From: Sphingobacteriaceae bacterium
Lineage (GTDB): Bacteria > Bacteroidota > Bacteroidia > B-17B0 > Aurantibacillaceae
NCBI GenBank assembly: GCA_002319075.1
Contig: NVQB01000001.1
Location: 4,092,001-4,156,000, forward strand
DNA: 64,000 nucleotides
Direction of reading: 5' to 3'
The notes beneath the pieces were generated by a model. It made no database searches. It was given only the letters and a program-made list of their open reading frames with translations, and was not told the DNA's origin. Below, piece by piece: positions 34,180 through 42,907 of the stretch. Position 1 is the stretch's first letter, and each line of letters begins with the position of its first letter. Position numbers and translations under genes: made by a program.

Positions 34180-34310
34180 TGAGCGTAGTCGGAAGCCGTT
34201 GTCACTTCGAGTGTAGTGAGAAGCCGTTGTCACTTCGAGTGTAGTGAGAAGCCGTTGTCACTTCGAGCGTAGTCGAGAAGCCGTTGTCACTTCGAGCGTA
34301 GTCGAGAAGA
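34180..34310 (+). repeat. Array of four 28-bp units, forward orientation
   Basis: GTCACTTCGAGCGTAGTCGA and its variant GTCACTTCGAGTGTAGTGAG recur at 34201, 34229, 34257 and 34285, each unit closing GAAGCCGTT; a worn copy lies before 34200. The array faces the reverse array at 33964-34174, so together they form a large inverted structure. Confidence 0.9.
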
Positions 34311-34348
34311 TGCACTATTTTTAACTCTAACCCAAAATATAAAATCCC

Positions 34349-34714
34349 ATGCAGAAATTTTTATACGTCTACATCCTTAAATGCTCTGATCATTCTTATT
34401 ATACCGGCGTTACAAATAATCCCGAAAGAAGACTAATAGAGCACAACACTGGTTTTAATAAAGATTCTTACACATACTCACGAAGGCCCGTTGAGATGCT
34501 TTATCTGGAAAGATTTACAGATTATAATTTAGCGATTTCCTGGGAAAAAAGGATTAAAGATTGGAGTAGAAAGAAAAAAGAAGCTTTAATAAATGGATAT
34601 TGGGATGAATTGAGAAAGGCAGCTGAATGCCAGAATGCAAGTTCTCATAAGATTTTTTGGAATCTTTTGCGTTCGATAAATGTACAAGAAGATGTTACCT
34701 CGAGTGAAATGTAA
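34349..34714 (+). CDS. Small GIY-YIG nuclease family protein
   Basis: A 121-residue single-domain GIY-YIG protein. The two motif halves are YVYILKC (6-12) and YYTG (17-20). The catalytic Arg is in RRL (R27/R28) and the metal-binding Glu is E66 in SWEKRIKDWSRKKKEALI. The last 40 residues are an extra tail. Members of this short family (UPF0213-like) are common in Bacteroidota; their substrate is not established. It is enclosed on both sides by arrays of one palindromic repeat family, which is the reason to think it acts on that repeat. Confidence 0.9.
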   Translation: MQKFLYVYILKCSDHSYYTGVTNNPERRLIEHNTGFNKDSYTYSRRPVEMLYLERFTDYNLAISWEKRIKDWSRKKKEALINGYWDELRKAAECQNASSHKIFWNLLRSINVQEDVTSSEM

Positions 34715-34730
34715 AATAGAAATGTTACAC

Positions 34731-35016
34731 TGTTCTCGACTACGCTCGAACTGACATTTTCGACTACGCTCGAACTGACAGTTTCCGACTACGCTCGAAC
34801 TGACAGTCTCGAACACAGTTCTCGACTACGCTCGAACTGACATTTTCGACTACGCTCTAGCTGACAGTTTCGAACATGGTCTAACTGTTCTCGACTACGC
34901 TCGAACTGACAGTTTCCGACTACGCTCGAACTGACAGTTTCCGACTACGCTCCATCTGATCTCGACTACGCTCTATCTGAAATAGTTTCTGCAATGTCAC
35001 TTCGAGCGTAGTCGAG
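34731..35016. repeat. Nine reverse repeats closed by one forward repeat
   Basis: Nine copies of TCGACTACGCTCGAACTGAC and variants (spacing about 24-34 bp, some with CATTTT, some with CAGTTTC linkers) are followed by one forward TCACTTCGAGCGTAGTCGAG at about 34996. The reverse-then-forward order is the same as on the other side of the GIY-YIG gene. The array ends 4 bp before the stop of the next minus-strand gene. Confidence 0.9.
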
Positions 35017-35019
35017 AAG

Positions 35020-35772
35020 TTACTGTGCGAGGTAACCGCCATCTACATTGTAGTATGCGCCGGTTACGAAAGAGGCTTTGTCGGAAGCTAACCACAAAGC
35101 TAGTTCTGCTACTTCTTCCGATGTTCCCAATCTTCCCATGGGGTGTAATTTTTCTAACGAAGTCATGGTTGCTTTGTCCAGCGTATTTGTGAGCAGAGGT
35201 GTTACTATGTAACCGGGCCCTATAGAGTTGATGCGGATTTTCTGATCTGCATATTCAACAGCTGCTGCTTCGGTTAAACCTATTACACCATGTTTAGAGG
35301 CGACATAAGCCGGAGAGCCTTTTGTTCCTACTTTTCCAAGAATAGAGGCTATGTTTATGATGTTGCCGCCACCTGCTGCCAATAGCGCCGGTATTTGGTA
35401 ACGCAAACCATAAAACACTCCTGATAAATTAACCGAGATCACCTTGTCCCAACCTTCAACAGGATATTCTCCTGTAAGACCTTGTGGACCGCCGATGCCG
35501 GCATTGTTCACCGCAATGTGAAGCGCTCCAAATTGTTTCACGGCTTCTTTCACCACTTTCTCACTGTCTTCTGCTTTTGCTGTGTTGGCTGTTACAAAAA
35601 TGGCTTCCCCGCCTTTTGCTTTTATTTGAGAAACGGTTTCGTTCCCGCCTTTTTCGTCTACGTCCGACACAACAATTTTTGCTCCTTCAGAAGCATATAA
35701 CAATGCGATGGCTCTGCCAATACCTGATCCGGCACCGGTTATAAGCGCTACTTTTTTTTCTAATGTTTTCAT
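35020..35772 (-). CDS. SDR family oxidoreductase
   Basis: A 250-residue classical short-chain dehydrogenase using NAD(H) or NADP(H). TGAGSGIG lies at 12-19 and NNAG at 89-92. The catalytic residues are S143, Y156 and K160 (YVASK), and GPGYIVTPL follows. D37 in VVSDVDE at the end of strand 2 favours NAD over NADP. It resembles glucose 1-dehydrogenase-type or cyclopentanol-type enzymes, but the substrate cannot be told. It is monocistronic, and its stop codon sits at the edge of the repeat array. Confidence 0.92.
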   Translation of the reverse strand: MKTLEKKVALITGAGSGIGRAIALLYASEGAKIVVSDVDEKGGNETVSQIKAKGGEAIFVTANTAKAEDSEKVVKEAVKQFGALHIAVNNAGIGGPQGLTGEYPVEGWDKVISVNLSGVFYGLRYQIPALLAAGGGNIINIASILGKVGTKGSPAYVASKHGVIGLTEAAAVEYADQKIRINSIGPGYIVTPLLTNTLDKATMTSLEKLHPMGRLGTSEEVAELALWLASDKASFVTGAYYNVDGGYLAQ

Positions 35773-36016
35773 GAATTTTTATTTAGTGTTGGTTAGTGAA
35801 TCTAAGGTAGCCAACATCCAAGGGAAGAAACTTGATGTAAATCGGTTCTGTGACTGAATTAAGCTTGTTTAACAGGAGTCTGCAATGCCATGCCAGGATG
35901 TTTATCTACAGGTTGTGGCTGCTAAACTTTACAGCTTGCTTTCTTACCGGGAAAGATTTCGTATCTTGTTTCTAGTAAATTCATCGTGCTTAGTTTCTAA
36001 ATTTTTCTTTTTGCTT

Positions 36017-36292
36017 ATGTTCGGTCTGCCGCTATTAACTGTATTAGCCCTTGCTTTCGTTGTATGGCGATTTCTGACGTATTTTAAAAAGAAAAGTCAC
36101 GAAGAACAAGCGCTTGAAAAAAGTCTTGAAGATGAAACCATTTATGTGGAAGGATTAGGGCAGGTGGCTGTAGAAGATTTGAATCTGAACGCTACTCCGG
36201 AAGACGCGAAGTCTTTGCCAACAAAGGAGTATGAACCGCCTGCGAATTCGGAAAAAAGTAAGATTTTAAAAAAAGATTCGAATGAAAGGTAA
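36017..36292 (+). CDS. Hypothetical single-pass membrane protein
   Basis: About 91 residues from ATG 36017. A membrane helix (MFGLPLLTVLALAFVVWRF) is followed by KKKSHEEQ and an acidic, disordered tail ending KILKKDSNER. A longer frame from 35885 exists, but the extra N-terminus would put a soluble, Cys-containing stretch before the helix and looks like leader sequence. I do not recognise the family. It converges on the response-regulator operon. Confidence 0.5.
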   Translation: MFGLPLLTVLALAFVVWRFLTYFKKKSHEEQALEKSLEDETIYVEGLGQVAVEDLNLNATPEDAKSLPTKEYEPPANSEKSKILKKDSNER

Positions 36293-36313
36293 GAGACCTT
36301 AATATTTTCCTGT

Positions 36314-36976
36314 CTAAAGCAATTTAAAAAGATCGTGTTTTAAAACAAAAAGCACGAGTCCGGTTTTTGATTTTATGCCAAACTTTTCGAAGACGGCTTC
36401 GCGGTACCCGTCTACCGTTCGGTGTTGCACTTTCATTTCATGAGCAATTTGTTCGTAGATGTATTCTTTTTCGTGACAGACTAATTTTAAAAACTCCCGT
36501 TCGCGTGCAGTGAGTTGTTCCAATATTTTTTCCTGCTCTGTTTTGGTAGCATTCAATAAATTGTTTCTTAAGGATAAACTTAAAAACTCATTGTGATAAT
36601 AACCGCAGCGAAAAATTTCTTCAATAGCATCTTTCAGGGTTTGTGCACTGCAATTTTTTTGAAGATAACCCCTTGCGCCATTCCTGAATAATTTTATGAT
36701 CTTATCTTCTTCGGTATTGAGTGTGAGCATGAGCACTGGAGTTGTGAGGCCACTACGGTTTAATTCCGTCAAAACTTCATCTCCATTCATGCCAGGTAAA
36801 TTCAGATCCAGCAAAATAAGATCGGGTGTTTTTTTAAAGGGTAAGCTTGCTAAGAGGGCCTGACCGCTATCAAACTCATGGATGATTTCGTAAGGACCGA
36901 GTTTTTGAATGAGTTCTTTTAATCCATTGCGAACTATAACATGATCGTCTACGAGAATAATGTTTTTTGTTTCCAT
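36314..36976 (-). CDS. NarL/LuxR family response regulator
   Basis: A 220-residue regulator. The receiver domain (1-125) has the acidic pair DD (10-11) and the phospho-acceptor D57 in LILLDLNLPGMNG. The C-terminal part (about 150-215) is a LuxR-type helix-turn-helix, LTAREREFLKLVCHEKEYIY followed by EQIAHEMKVQHRTVDGYREA. It is the last gene of a three-gene unit and should be the partner of the histidine kinase 16 bp upstream. Targets unknown. Confidence 0.93.
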   Translation of the reverse strand: METKNIILVDDHVIVRNGLKELIQKLGPYEIIHEFDSGQALLASLPFKKTPDLILLDLNLPGMNGDEVLTELNRSGLTTPVLMLTLNTEEDKIIKLFRNGARGYLQKNCSAQTLKDAIEEIFRCGYYHNEFLSLSLRNNLLNATKTEQEKILEQLTAREREFLKLVCHEKEYIYEQIAHEMKVQHRTVDGYREAVFEKFGIKSKTGLVLFVLKHDLFKLL

Positions 36977-36992
36977 TTGGGTGGGCTGTGTG

Positions 36993-37775
36993 TTAAACTA
37001 AGGTGCTTATTTTTTTCAGAATAAACAAACTTCCATTGCCGGGCGAAGATTCAATCTCACATTCTAGACCAGCCAGCGCGCTGCGTTTCATAATGTTGCG
37101 GAGTCCGGAAGCACGCTGCGAAGCTAGCACAGCCTCTTTGTCAAATCCTTTGCCATCGTCTTTCACACGGAGTTCGAAACCATTTACGAGGCTGAGGGTA
37201 ATGTAAAGATTTTGCGCTGACGCATGACGCAAAGCGTTCTGTGTAATTTCCTGGAAGATGCGGAAAGCCATCAGCTCCTGATTTTTTTCTAAGTTGGTGT
37301 TGCCCGAAACCCCTTGCCAGTGGATCGTAAAACGCCGCAAGGCACGCAAACGATCCACTTCTAATTGCAAGGCTGACAACAATCCTATATGTCCGAGGTA
37401 ATCGTTATTTAAAGTCCGGCTCAGCAAGCGCAAATGCTGCGTGACTTCGCCCAGGTATATCTCAATGGGTTTAAATCCTTCCACCAAATCAGGATGCTCG
37501 AGCTTCTGATTTTCAATTTGAATGTGCATGGCGGTAAGCAGCTGTCCTATATTATCGTGCAGCTCTTGCGCGAATTGGCTCATGATGTGTTCGCTTACTT
37601 CTGCTTCTACCTGGCGGAGTTCGCGTTCGAACTTTAATTTAGCATTTGAAATTTCGTTTTTTTGCCGACTTCTTCTTTTCGCTGAAATTATAAAACTGAG
37701 TAAAAGTACAACCGTTAGAATGAGGATGATAAGGGTAGTGTATATAACAAATATTAGAATATCAGATCTGTCCAT
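36993..37775 (-). CDS. Sensor histidine kinase (HisKA_3 type)
   Basis: A 260-residue kinase with one N-terminal membrane helix (about 8-32), a short coiled linker, the NarX-type phospho-acceptor H73 in ELHDNIGQLLTAM and an HATPase domain with NALRHA and VKDDGKGFD (N and G1 boxes). It has no periplasmic sensing domain of its own, so the seven-helix protein encoded just upstream, whose frame overlaps it by 14 bp, is probably the sensor. It should phosphorylate the following NarL-type regulator. Confidence 0.92.
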   Translation of the reverse strand: MDRSDILIFVIYTTLIILILTVVLLLSFIISAKRRSRQKNEISNAKLKFERELRQVEAEVSEHIMSQFAQELHDNIGQLLTAMHIQIENQKLEHPDLVEGFKPIEIYLGEVTQHLRLLSRTLNNDYLGHIGLLSALQLEVDRLRALRRFTIHWQGVSGNTNLEKNQELMAFRIFQEITQNALRHASAQNLYITLSLVNGFELRVKDDGKGFDKEAVLASQRASGLRNIMKRSALAGLECEIESSPGNGSLFILKKISTLV

Positions 37776-38466
37776 TTTCGCTACCCTTATTGTAATTAAT
37801 TCTTTTTCCCGAAAGAATAAAACCTATTGCCAGCAATAAGTAACGGAAAACAGCCAATAGTACAACAATCTTTTTAAACAATTCTTTGCTAAGAATGATG
37901 TCGAGATGCATTAACTGTTTCATTGCGGCCAAACAAGGAATCGATCCAGCACAAAAAACAACTAATCCGAAACTAATAACTGTTAACGAGATGTCAATTT
38001 CATTATTTTTTGAAGGGTTAAGTCGTTGATAAAGAATAAAAGTATAAATACACGAAATAAAAATGTACTCGGTAAGGGCAGCCATATAAACAAAATCGGA
38101 ACTTAGCTTAACCACTATTAGCTCAGGAATATAAATCAGCAAAAATGCGCCAAACATAAGAGTTAGAATCCAGACGATGCGTTTTGACTTTAATTCTATT
38201 CCGGCTGCTAAAAAAAGTATAAAGGTTTCTACAAGGGTATAAATATTATAGATCCAAACATTATTATTACTATTCATTACGGCGCTATCAAAGATTAAAT
38301 AAATGATCGCCTGGAGCAAAAATAATTTACCCGCCAAATTTATCTTACGATAAAAAACCAATCCCGCTGAAACTGCCAGTATGGTTGTTGCGGAATCTTT
38401 AATCAATAATTCTAACTGCATGTTAATTAGAGATCGTAGATTAAATATAAAGTTTTTATCTGGCAT
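37762..38466 (-). CDS. Multi-pass membrane protein, probable sensor of the kinase operon
   Basis: A 234-residue protein with about seven membrane helices and short loops. There is no recognised domain. It overlaps the start of the histidine kinase by 14 bp, a sign of translational coupling, so it probably senses the signal. Two starts are possible: ATG 38466 and ATG 38421 (MQLELLIKD), and the box TATATTTA between them favours the shorter form slightly. Role is inferred from position only. Confidence 0.75.
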   Translation of the reverse strand: MPDKNFIFNLRSLINMQLELLIKDSATTILAVSAGLVFYRKINLAGKLFLLQAIIYLIFDSAVMNSNNNVWIYNIYTLVETFILFLAAGIELKSKRIVWILTLMFGAFLLIYIPELIVVKLSSDFVYMAALTEYIFISCIYTFILYQRLNPSKNNEIDISLTVISFGLVVFCAGSIPCLAAMKQLMHLDIILSKELFKKIVVLLAVFRYLLLAIGFILSGKRINYNKGSENGQI

Positions 38467-38613
38467 GAAACTATTATTTTTTAATGAGAAACTATGTCAC
38501 GATCAAACCATTTCATAACTGGGTTTATGTTATTGATTTTTGCGAAAGGTTTATACGCCGGCACAAACTAAGTCAGTAAAGCTTTCTATTGATACGCTTT
38601 AAACTTACGCTGT

Positions 38614-39480
38614 TTAAAGGCAATTATACGTCTTCATTATTCTATACACGGGATTGCAATTTGGAGGGCAAAGATGCGCCAGATTAGCGGCACTATTATA
38701 CGCAGAAAGTATCAGGTTGTTTTTTACATCTGAGTCAAGGTCTTCCAAAGCTAAAAAGAGAGTGTGTTTTCTACGCCAGTGTGGAATAACGTTTTTATAA
38801 TTGGCAACTCCATTATATATATAAATGTTTTTATTGTAATCGGGGTTGGTTTCGCAAGGAAATATCATTTCATAAAATGAGAATATTTCCTGAAAGCTAA
38901 AAATAACACTTAATGAGTCTGCTTGCCACTCTGTAGAATCAAGATTGAGTGTGTAAAAGTCGGACGCGTAATATCTTTGGATCCAGATTTTTGCAATATA
39001 CTCGTTAGTATAGATTGCAAGCTGCTCAGTACTTATTTCGCTGATTTCGCCATTTGCAAATTTGTAAACCTGAGCATCAGGCGTTGTATTTGTATAGCTA
39101 ATATTGGCCGGTACCGCCGGATTGCTCGTTCGGGTAAGTTGAATAGGCCTGAAAAATAGCTGAACCGTGTCACCCTCTAACCCGAAAATTATTTGCAAAG
39201 CCCGGACATTAACTGAACAGGGGTCTTCGGGAAGTTTTTTAAAAAGTTGGTAAATCAAAGAAGCGTTTATTACCAGAGGTTGATCGTTAAGAGATTCCAA
39301 ATTGCCATTACTTGCTTCGTATCTGATACAGTTAGCAAATAAAGTTCTTTCAGTGCCGATCTGATCATAATTCTTAATAAAATCAGTGAGATCAATTTTG
39401 TCTTCTTTAAGCGTATCGAAGTCGATACAATTACTTGTTTTGATTTGATTTTTCATATTCATAAATGTTTTTCTCTGCAA
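38614..39480 (-). CDS. Hypothetical protein, unrecognised
   Basis: A 288-residue soluble protein without signal peptide or membrane helix. It is rich in Tyr, Asn and Phe and has a Cys-containing C-terminus (LCPPNCNPVYRIMKTYNCL). I see no enzyme motif. It reads divergently from the two genes on its right, with a 180-bp gap that could hold a shared control region. An alternative start at residue 7 or 9 is possible. Confidence 0.65.
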   Translation of the reverse strand: MQRKTFMNMKNQIKTSNCIDFDTLKEDKIDLTDFIKNYDQIGTERTLFANCIRYEASNGNLESLNDQPLVINASLIYQLFKKLPEDPCSVNVRALQIIFGLEGDTVQLFFRPIQLTRTSNPAVPANISYTNTTPDAQVYKFANGEISEISTEQLAIYTNEYIAKIWIQRYYASDFYTLNLDSTEWQADSLSVIFSFQEIFSFYEMIFPCETNPDYNKNIYIYNGVANYKNVIPHWRRKHTLFLALEDLDSDVKNNLILSAYNSAANLAHLCPPNCNPVYRIMKTYNCL

Positions 39481-39659
39481 ACATGCATCCTAAAAAAAGA
39501 GAAAACAAATTTTCGCTAAGCACTTATTCCCCTTTTAAGCCGGGATTAATCCCCCCTTTATTTTACACAAAGCACCATTGATTTTAGAGTTTGCTGAATC
39601 CATCTTTGTTATGGATTTTTTTAAAATCGCCTGAAATCCAATTAAGAATAATTACATAA

Positions 39660-40718
39660 ATGAGGAAAATGAAAAACATGAACAAAAAATTAGCGCTACA
39701 ATTTATTCTTCTGATAGCGTTTAATCTTTCTCTTTCTGCAATTTCAAATTCAGTTGATTCTGCAGATACATATGAAGAAAAACTTCCAGACAATAAAATG
39801 GAATTGAATGAAATTATGGAGGATATCAAAAGAAAGATCAATGAGCTTGAGAATAAAACTTTACTCTACGAGAGCTACGAGAAGGCTGTCAAAGATTTTG
39901 GCGAGAGTGTTCTAAAATTTGATGAGCAAGCTATCAGCAAAGAGTTCAGTAATATGGAAGTCATATTGAGGAATAAGCCACTTGACAAACAAAAACAGTA
40001 CCAGGAAGAACTGAATTTTTTAAACATCCTCAGCGGTTTTCCGGGCCGATGGAATTTCTTTACGAAGCCGGAATACACTGACATTAGCAGCCCCGCATTT
40101 TACGATAAAACGAATTTTCCGCTTCAGAAAACTCTCGCTTCGCCGCTAATTACTCAAATGCAAAAAAACCATTATAGCAATATAAATCAAACTTTTGCGC
40201 CTATCATTAATACCATCGAAGATCTGAATGCGATAGAGGAGGTTTTCAACAGTACGTTTAAATCTGAATTACAGGAAATAAAAAGCTTGTTAGATGAAGA
40301 AAAAAAGAGGATAATAAGCGCTCGGGACGAAATCCGGATAAAGATCGCTGCTTTGAGAAAACAAAGAGGGTTGATAAGGTCTAAGCTTGAAGAGGATACA
40401 CAAATCAATTTTTTAGCTATCCGATTGGGTCTACCTTTGTTCTGCGGCACAATACTTTTGCTGTTTCTGGGGCCAAGCATATTAAAGCTCATCCGTAAAT
40501 CAAACTCAGATCAACCAACAAGTTCAGAATCCAGAAGCACGTTACTCGAAATCAGTACAGTTCTTTTATTAACTATGTCTATCCTGATATTAGGTTTGGC
40601 ACAACGTCTTACCGGGGAAGTACTCGGAACATTAATAGGCGGAATATCAGGGTATGTGCTGAACCGAATAAATACCCAAAATAGTCAGGCGCCCTCAACC
40701 CCGGCCAATCCAAAATAA
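39660..40718 (+). CDS. Hypothetical coiled-coil protein with C-terminal membrane helices
   Basis: A 352-residue protein: N-terminal hydrophobic segment (about 9-28, signal peptide or anchor), long coiled-coil stretches (about 45-80 and 195-245), two membrane helices (about 252-270 and 297-318) and a weaker third (GTLIGGISGYVLNRI). The layout suggests a protein whose coiled-coil domain lies in the periplasm and is tethered at the C-terminus. I do not recognise the family. It precedes the beta-barrel-like gene at 40813 on the same strand by 94 bp. Confidence 0.65.
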   Translation: MRKMKNMNKKLALQFILLIAFNLSLSAISNSVDSADTYEEKLPDNKMELNEIMEDIKRKINELENKTLLYESYEKAVKDFGESVLKFDEQAISKEFSNMEVILRNKPLDKQKQYQEELNFLNILSGFPGRWNFFTKPEYTDISSPAFYDKTNFPLQKTLASPLITQMQKNHYSNINQTFAPIINTIEDLNAIEEVFNSTFKSELQEIKSLLDEEKKRIISARDEIRIKIAALRKQRGLIRSKLEEDTQINFLAIRLGLPLFCGTILLLFLGPSILKLIRKSNSDQPTSSESRSTLLEISTVLLLTMSILILGLAQRLTGEVLGTLIGGISGYVLNRINTQNSQAPSTPANPK

Positions 40719-40812
40719 CAAGGAAGCTATCTCTAAATAAAAAAAATAAATTATCGAGTTACGGAGTCTGCTGAAAATCCGATGAAGAGTAAGCACACTA
40801 AATTAATTTTAC

Positions 40813-41835
40813 ATGAAACCAATCTACTTACTTTTTGTTTTTTCACTTTTTTTTACCTGCAGTTATAGCCAGCAAGTCATGACTATTCCGGTTATTAGAC
40901 ATAAACCTTTACGGGTACCGGATTATAACGTGTCCAAACTGAATGAACAAATTAATATACTCAACTTAAGGCAGGATAGCATTGTGTTCTTGCAAAGAGA
41001 TTTAACAGAAGGTGCAGGTAGGAAAAACAGGTACAACAAGTTGTTCAAACAAACCGCAGAGAAAATAGATAAGGCTATTGAAGAAAATAGCGAAATCGAT
41101 TATCCTAAATTAATAGCAAGCTTAAATGAAACGCCGAATTTTGTAATTGCAGGTGTAGGAGGAATTAGTAATATTTCTGATGCCGGAACAGCCAATGGTA
41201 ATTTTTCCGCAGGCCTTAAAATCAGGCTAACAAAATATAAACCTTCTAACTATTTTCCTAAATTAATCGATCCCCATTATGTTTATCTGGGGTTTAACAC
41301 AAAGACACATTTTACCGAAGACTCTGCGGTGCTTGCTAAATCGGTTCTTTTTCCAGATATAAGTCGCAGGGATTTTGTATTCTCGTATAACTTTGAATTA
41401 CTAAACCCAAAAAATGGGGTAATTATACAACCTGTCTTTGTAGAATTTGGTTTAAATAAATACAGTTACTTAAAAGATAGTACTGAAAACGCATTCAAAA
41501 GCGAAAATTTTAGTTTGGGTTTTAAAATCTCGAAATCTGGGTTATTTAAAATGGGTGCTGACAGTATTAAAGCTGGTATCCAATTCTTCCCATATTATTC
41601 GGTTATCAATATCCAGACTAAATATCAGCAACCTTATTACGATGCCCTATCTAAAAACTCTGCCATAACCTGGCACTGTTTGGGTGTTCAAGCGCTTATG
41701 CAACTATCAGATGTTGTACTATTTTGTAATATGAAATATGTGTTGAACAAGAATAATTCAGAAAGACCACAAGATCTCAGAGGGTTCACTTATACCATAG
41801 GAACAATGATAGGAGTGGATATCTTTAGATTTTAA
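40813..41835 (+). CDS. Hypothetical exported protein, probable outer-membrane beta-barrel
   Basis: A 340-residue protein with a signal peptide (cleavage after SYS, about residue 19). The first 100 residues are helical and charged. The rest alternates polar and hydrophobic residues in short strands (NFSAGLKIRLTKYKP, YVYLGFNTKTHF, FVFSYNFELL, KAGIQFFPYYSV) and ends with an aromatic residue, GVDIFRF, as outer-membrane barrels do. No family is recognised. It lies downstream of the coiled-coil membrane protein and may be its partner across the periplasm. Confidence 0.65.
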   Translation: MKPIYLLFVFSLFFTCSYSQQVMTIPVIRHKPLRVPDYNVSKLNEQINILNLRQDSIVFLQRDLTEGAGRKNRYNKLFKQTAEKIDKAIEENSEIDYPKLIASLNETPNFVIAGVGGISNISDAGTANGNFSAGLKIRLTKYKPSNYFPKLIDPHYVYLGFNTKTHFTEDSAVLAKSVLFPDISRRDFVFSYNFELLNPKNGVIIQPVFVEFGLNKYSYLKDSTENAFKSENFSLGFKISKSGLFKMGADSIKAGIQFFPYYSVINIQTKYQQPYYDALSKNSAITWHCLGVQALMQLSDVVLFCNMKYVLNKNNSERPQDLRGFTYTIGTMIGVDIFRF

Positions 41836-42010
41836 GCAGGAAGAAGATACTTTGAGTAAGTAGTTTCTACAAAAATGCAAAGAAATACGCTCGCGCTAAT
41901 GGCATTGGTAGAGAAGATATTCAAAAGTCCGTCGGCGCCTTAGCAATTGCTAAATCCAACAAAGGTGGCTTATAACCACAACTTAATATTCAAAAGGAGC
42001 GCCCGCGTAA

Positions 42011-42377
42011 GTCAAAAATTTAAATGGTAGAACCAACATTGTCTTAAGCAACAGCAAGAACTCGCTGAATACACTACAAATACGCTCTCGGCAGGCACAA
42101 CACTCCAGTAATTACATAAAGGGTTTTGTATTGGATAATAAGTGCTTGAAACAAGCACAAAGTTTTGGCAAAAACTACTGTGATGAATTACTGGATCGTA
42201 TACGCAAAATACCGCCCAGCAAACCACGCTTTTACCTGGAAACTGCAGATATCTGCGAATAGTGCAGGACTGATTATAACACAGACGTCACTATTACTCA
42301 AACCTTTTCTAAAGACAGTGCAAAATAAATTACATTTTGCAATTTGCGGGAAAACAGCAGCGCAGATAATTGCTTAA
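42011..42377 (+). pseudogene. RhuM-family gene fossil
   Basis: The region carries worn pieces of the RhuM (virulence RhuM family) C-terminal half in more than one frame: IKGFVLDNKCLKQAQSFGKN and YCDELLDRIRKIPPSKPRFY, then, after a stop and a frame change, FLKTVQNKLHFAICGKTAAQ. A second frame change lies before IKGF, where a TTLQ block reads in another frame. No start remains. RhuM proteins are usually found in mobile or accessory regions. Confidence 0.7.
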
Positions 42378-42433
42378 AGGGCTAGGGATATAAAAATTAC
42401 TTTAAGTTATATTAAAGTAGCTGCAATTTTGTT

Positions 42434-42907
42434 CTACTCCCCTGGAGGAACAATCACCAACTTAAATTTTAACGACGTAGGTTTAGTAGGCATCTTACCC
42501 GTGCTGGAGGTAATAAAGACCTCGACCTCTGAAAGCGCGTATTTAAAAGTAACATTCAACTCTGTGGTAGAAAACGGAATTGCTTTCCATTCACTGCCAT
42601 TGGTTCCCAACTCTTCGCTCATGTATAGCATTACGAAGCCATTGTCGACCACTTCCTTTGTTAAGCTTACGGTGTGGTAGGTGTAATTAAAATTTTTTGC
42701 GGTGCTGTCTGTTTTCCAATTGCTGCCAGTAGAAAAACTAATTGCTTTTACATTGGCATTTCCCTGTGCTCCCGTTTCTCCTTGCACGCCTGCCACGCCT
42801 TGTTCGCCGGCTGGGCCCACAACTGTTTTTTTACAAGAGATAAAAGAGCCGCTTAAGAGAAGCGTTAGTGTTAAACTAAGAAACGAAATGGATGTGTAGG
42901 TTTTCAT
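42434..42907 (-). CDS. Lipoprotein with a short collagen-like stretch
   Basis: A 157-residue protein with a lipoprotein signal (Cys26 in SFISC), then seven G-x-y triplets (GPAGEQGVAGVQGETGAQGN), then a beta-rich C-terminal domain of about 105 residues. This layout is common among surface lipoproteins of Bacteroidota. The collagen stretch may form a trimer stalk. The role of the C-terminal domain is unknown. It reads away from the signalling cluster and shares its upstream region. Confidence 0.8.
   Translation of the reverse strand: MKTYTSISFLSLTLTLLLSGSFISCKKTVVGPAGEQGVAGVQGETGAQGNANVKAISFSTGSNWKTDSTAKNFNYTYHTVSLTKEVVDNGFVMLYMSEELGTNGSEWKAIPFSTTELNVTFKYALSEVEVFITSSTGKMPTKPTSLKFKLVIVPPGE

Noticed and set aside
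34025-34216. Plus-strand 63-codon frame rich in Leu/Thr
   Set aside because: It is a by-product of the 21-bp repeat period, which is a multiple of three.
34586-34816. Minus-strand frame containing CQFERSRE repeats
   Set aside because: It translates the dispersed repeat and overlaps the GIY-YIG gene on the other strand.
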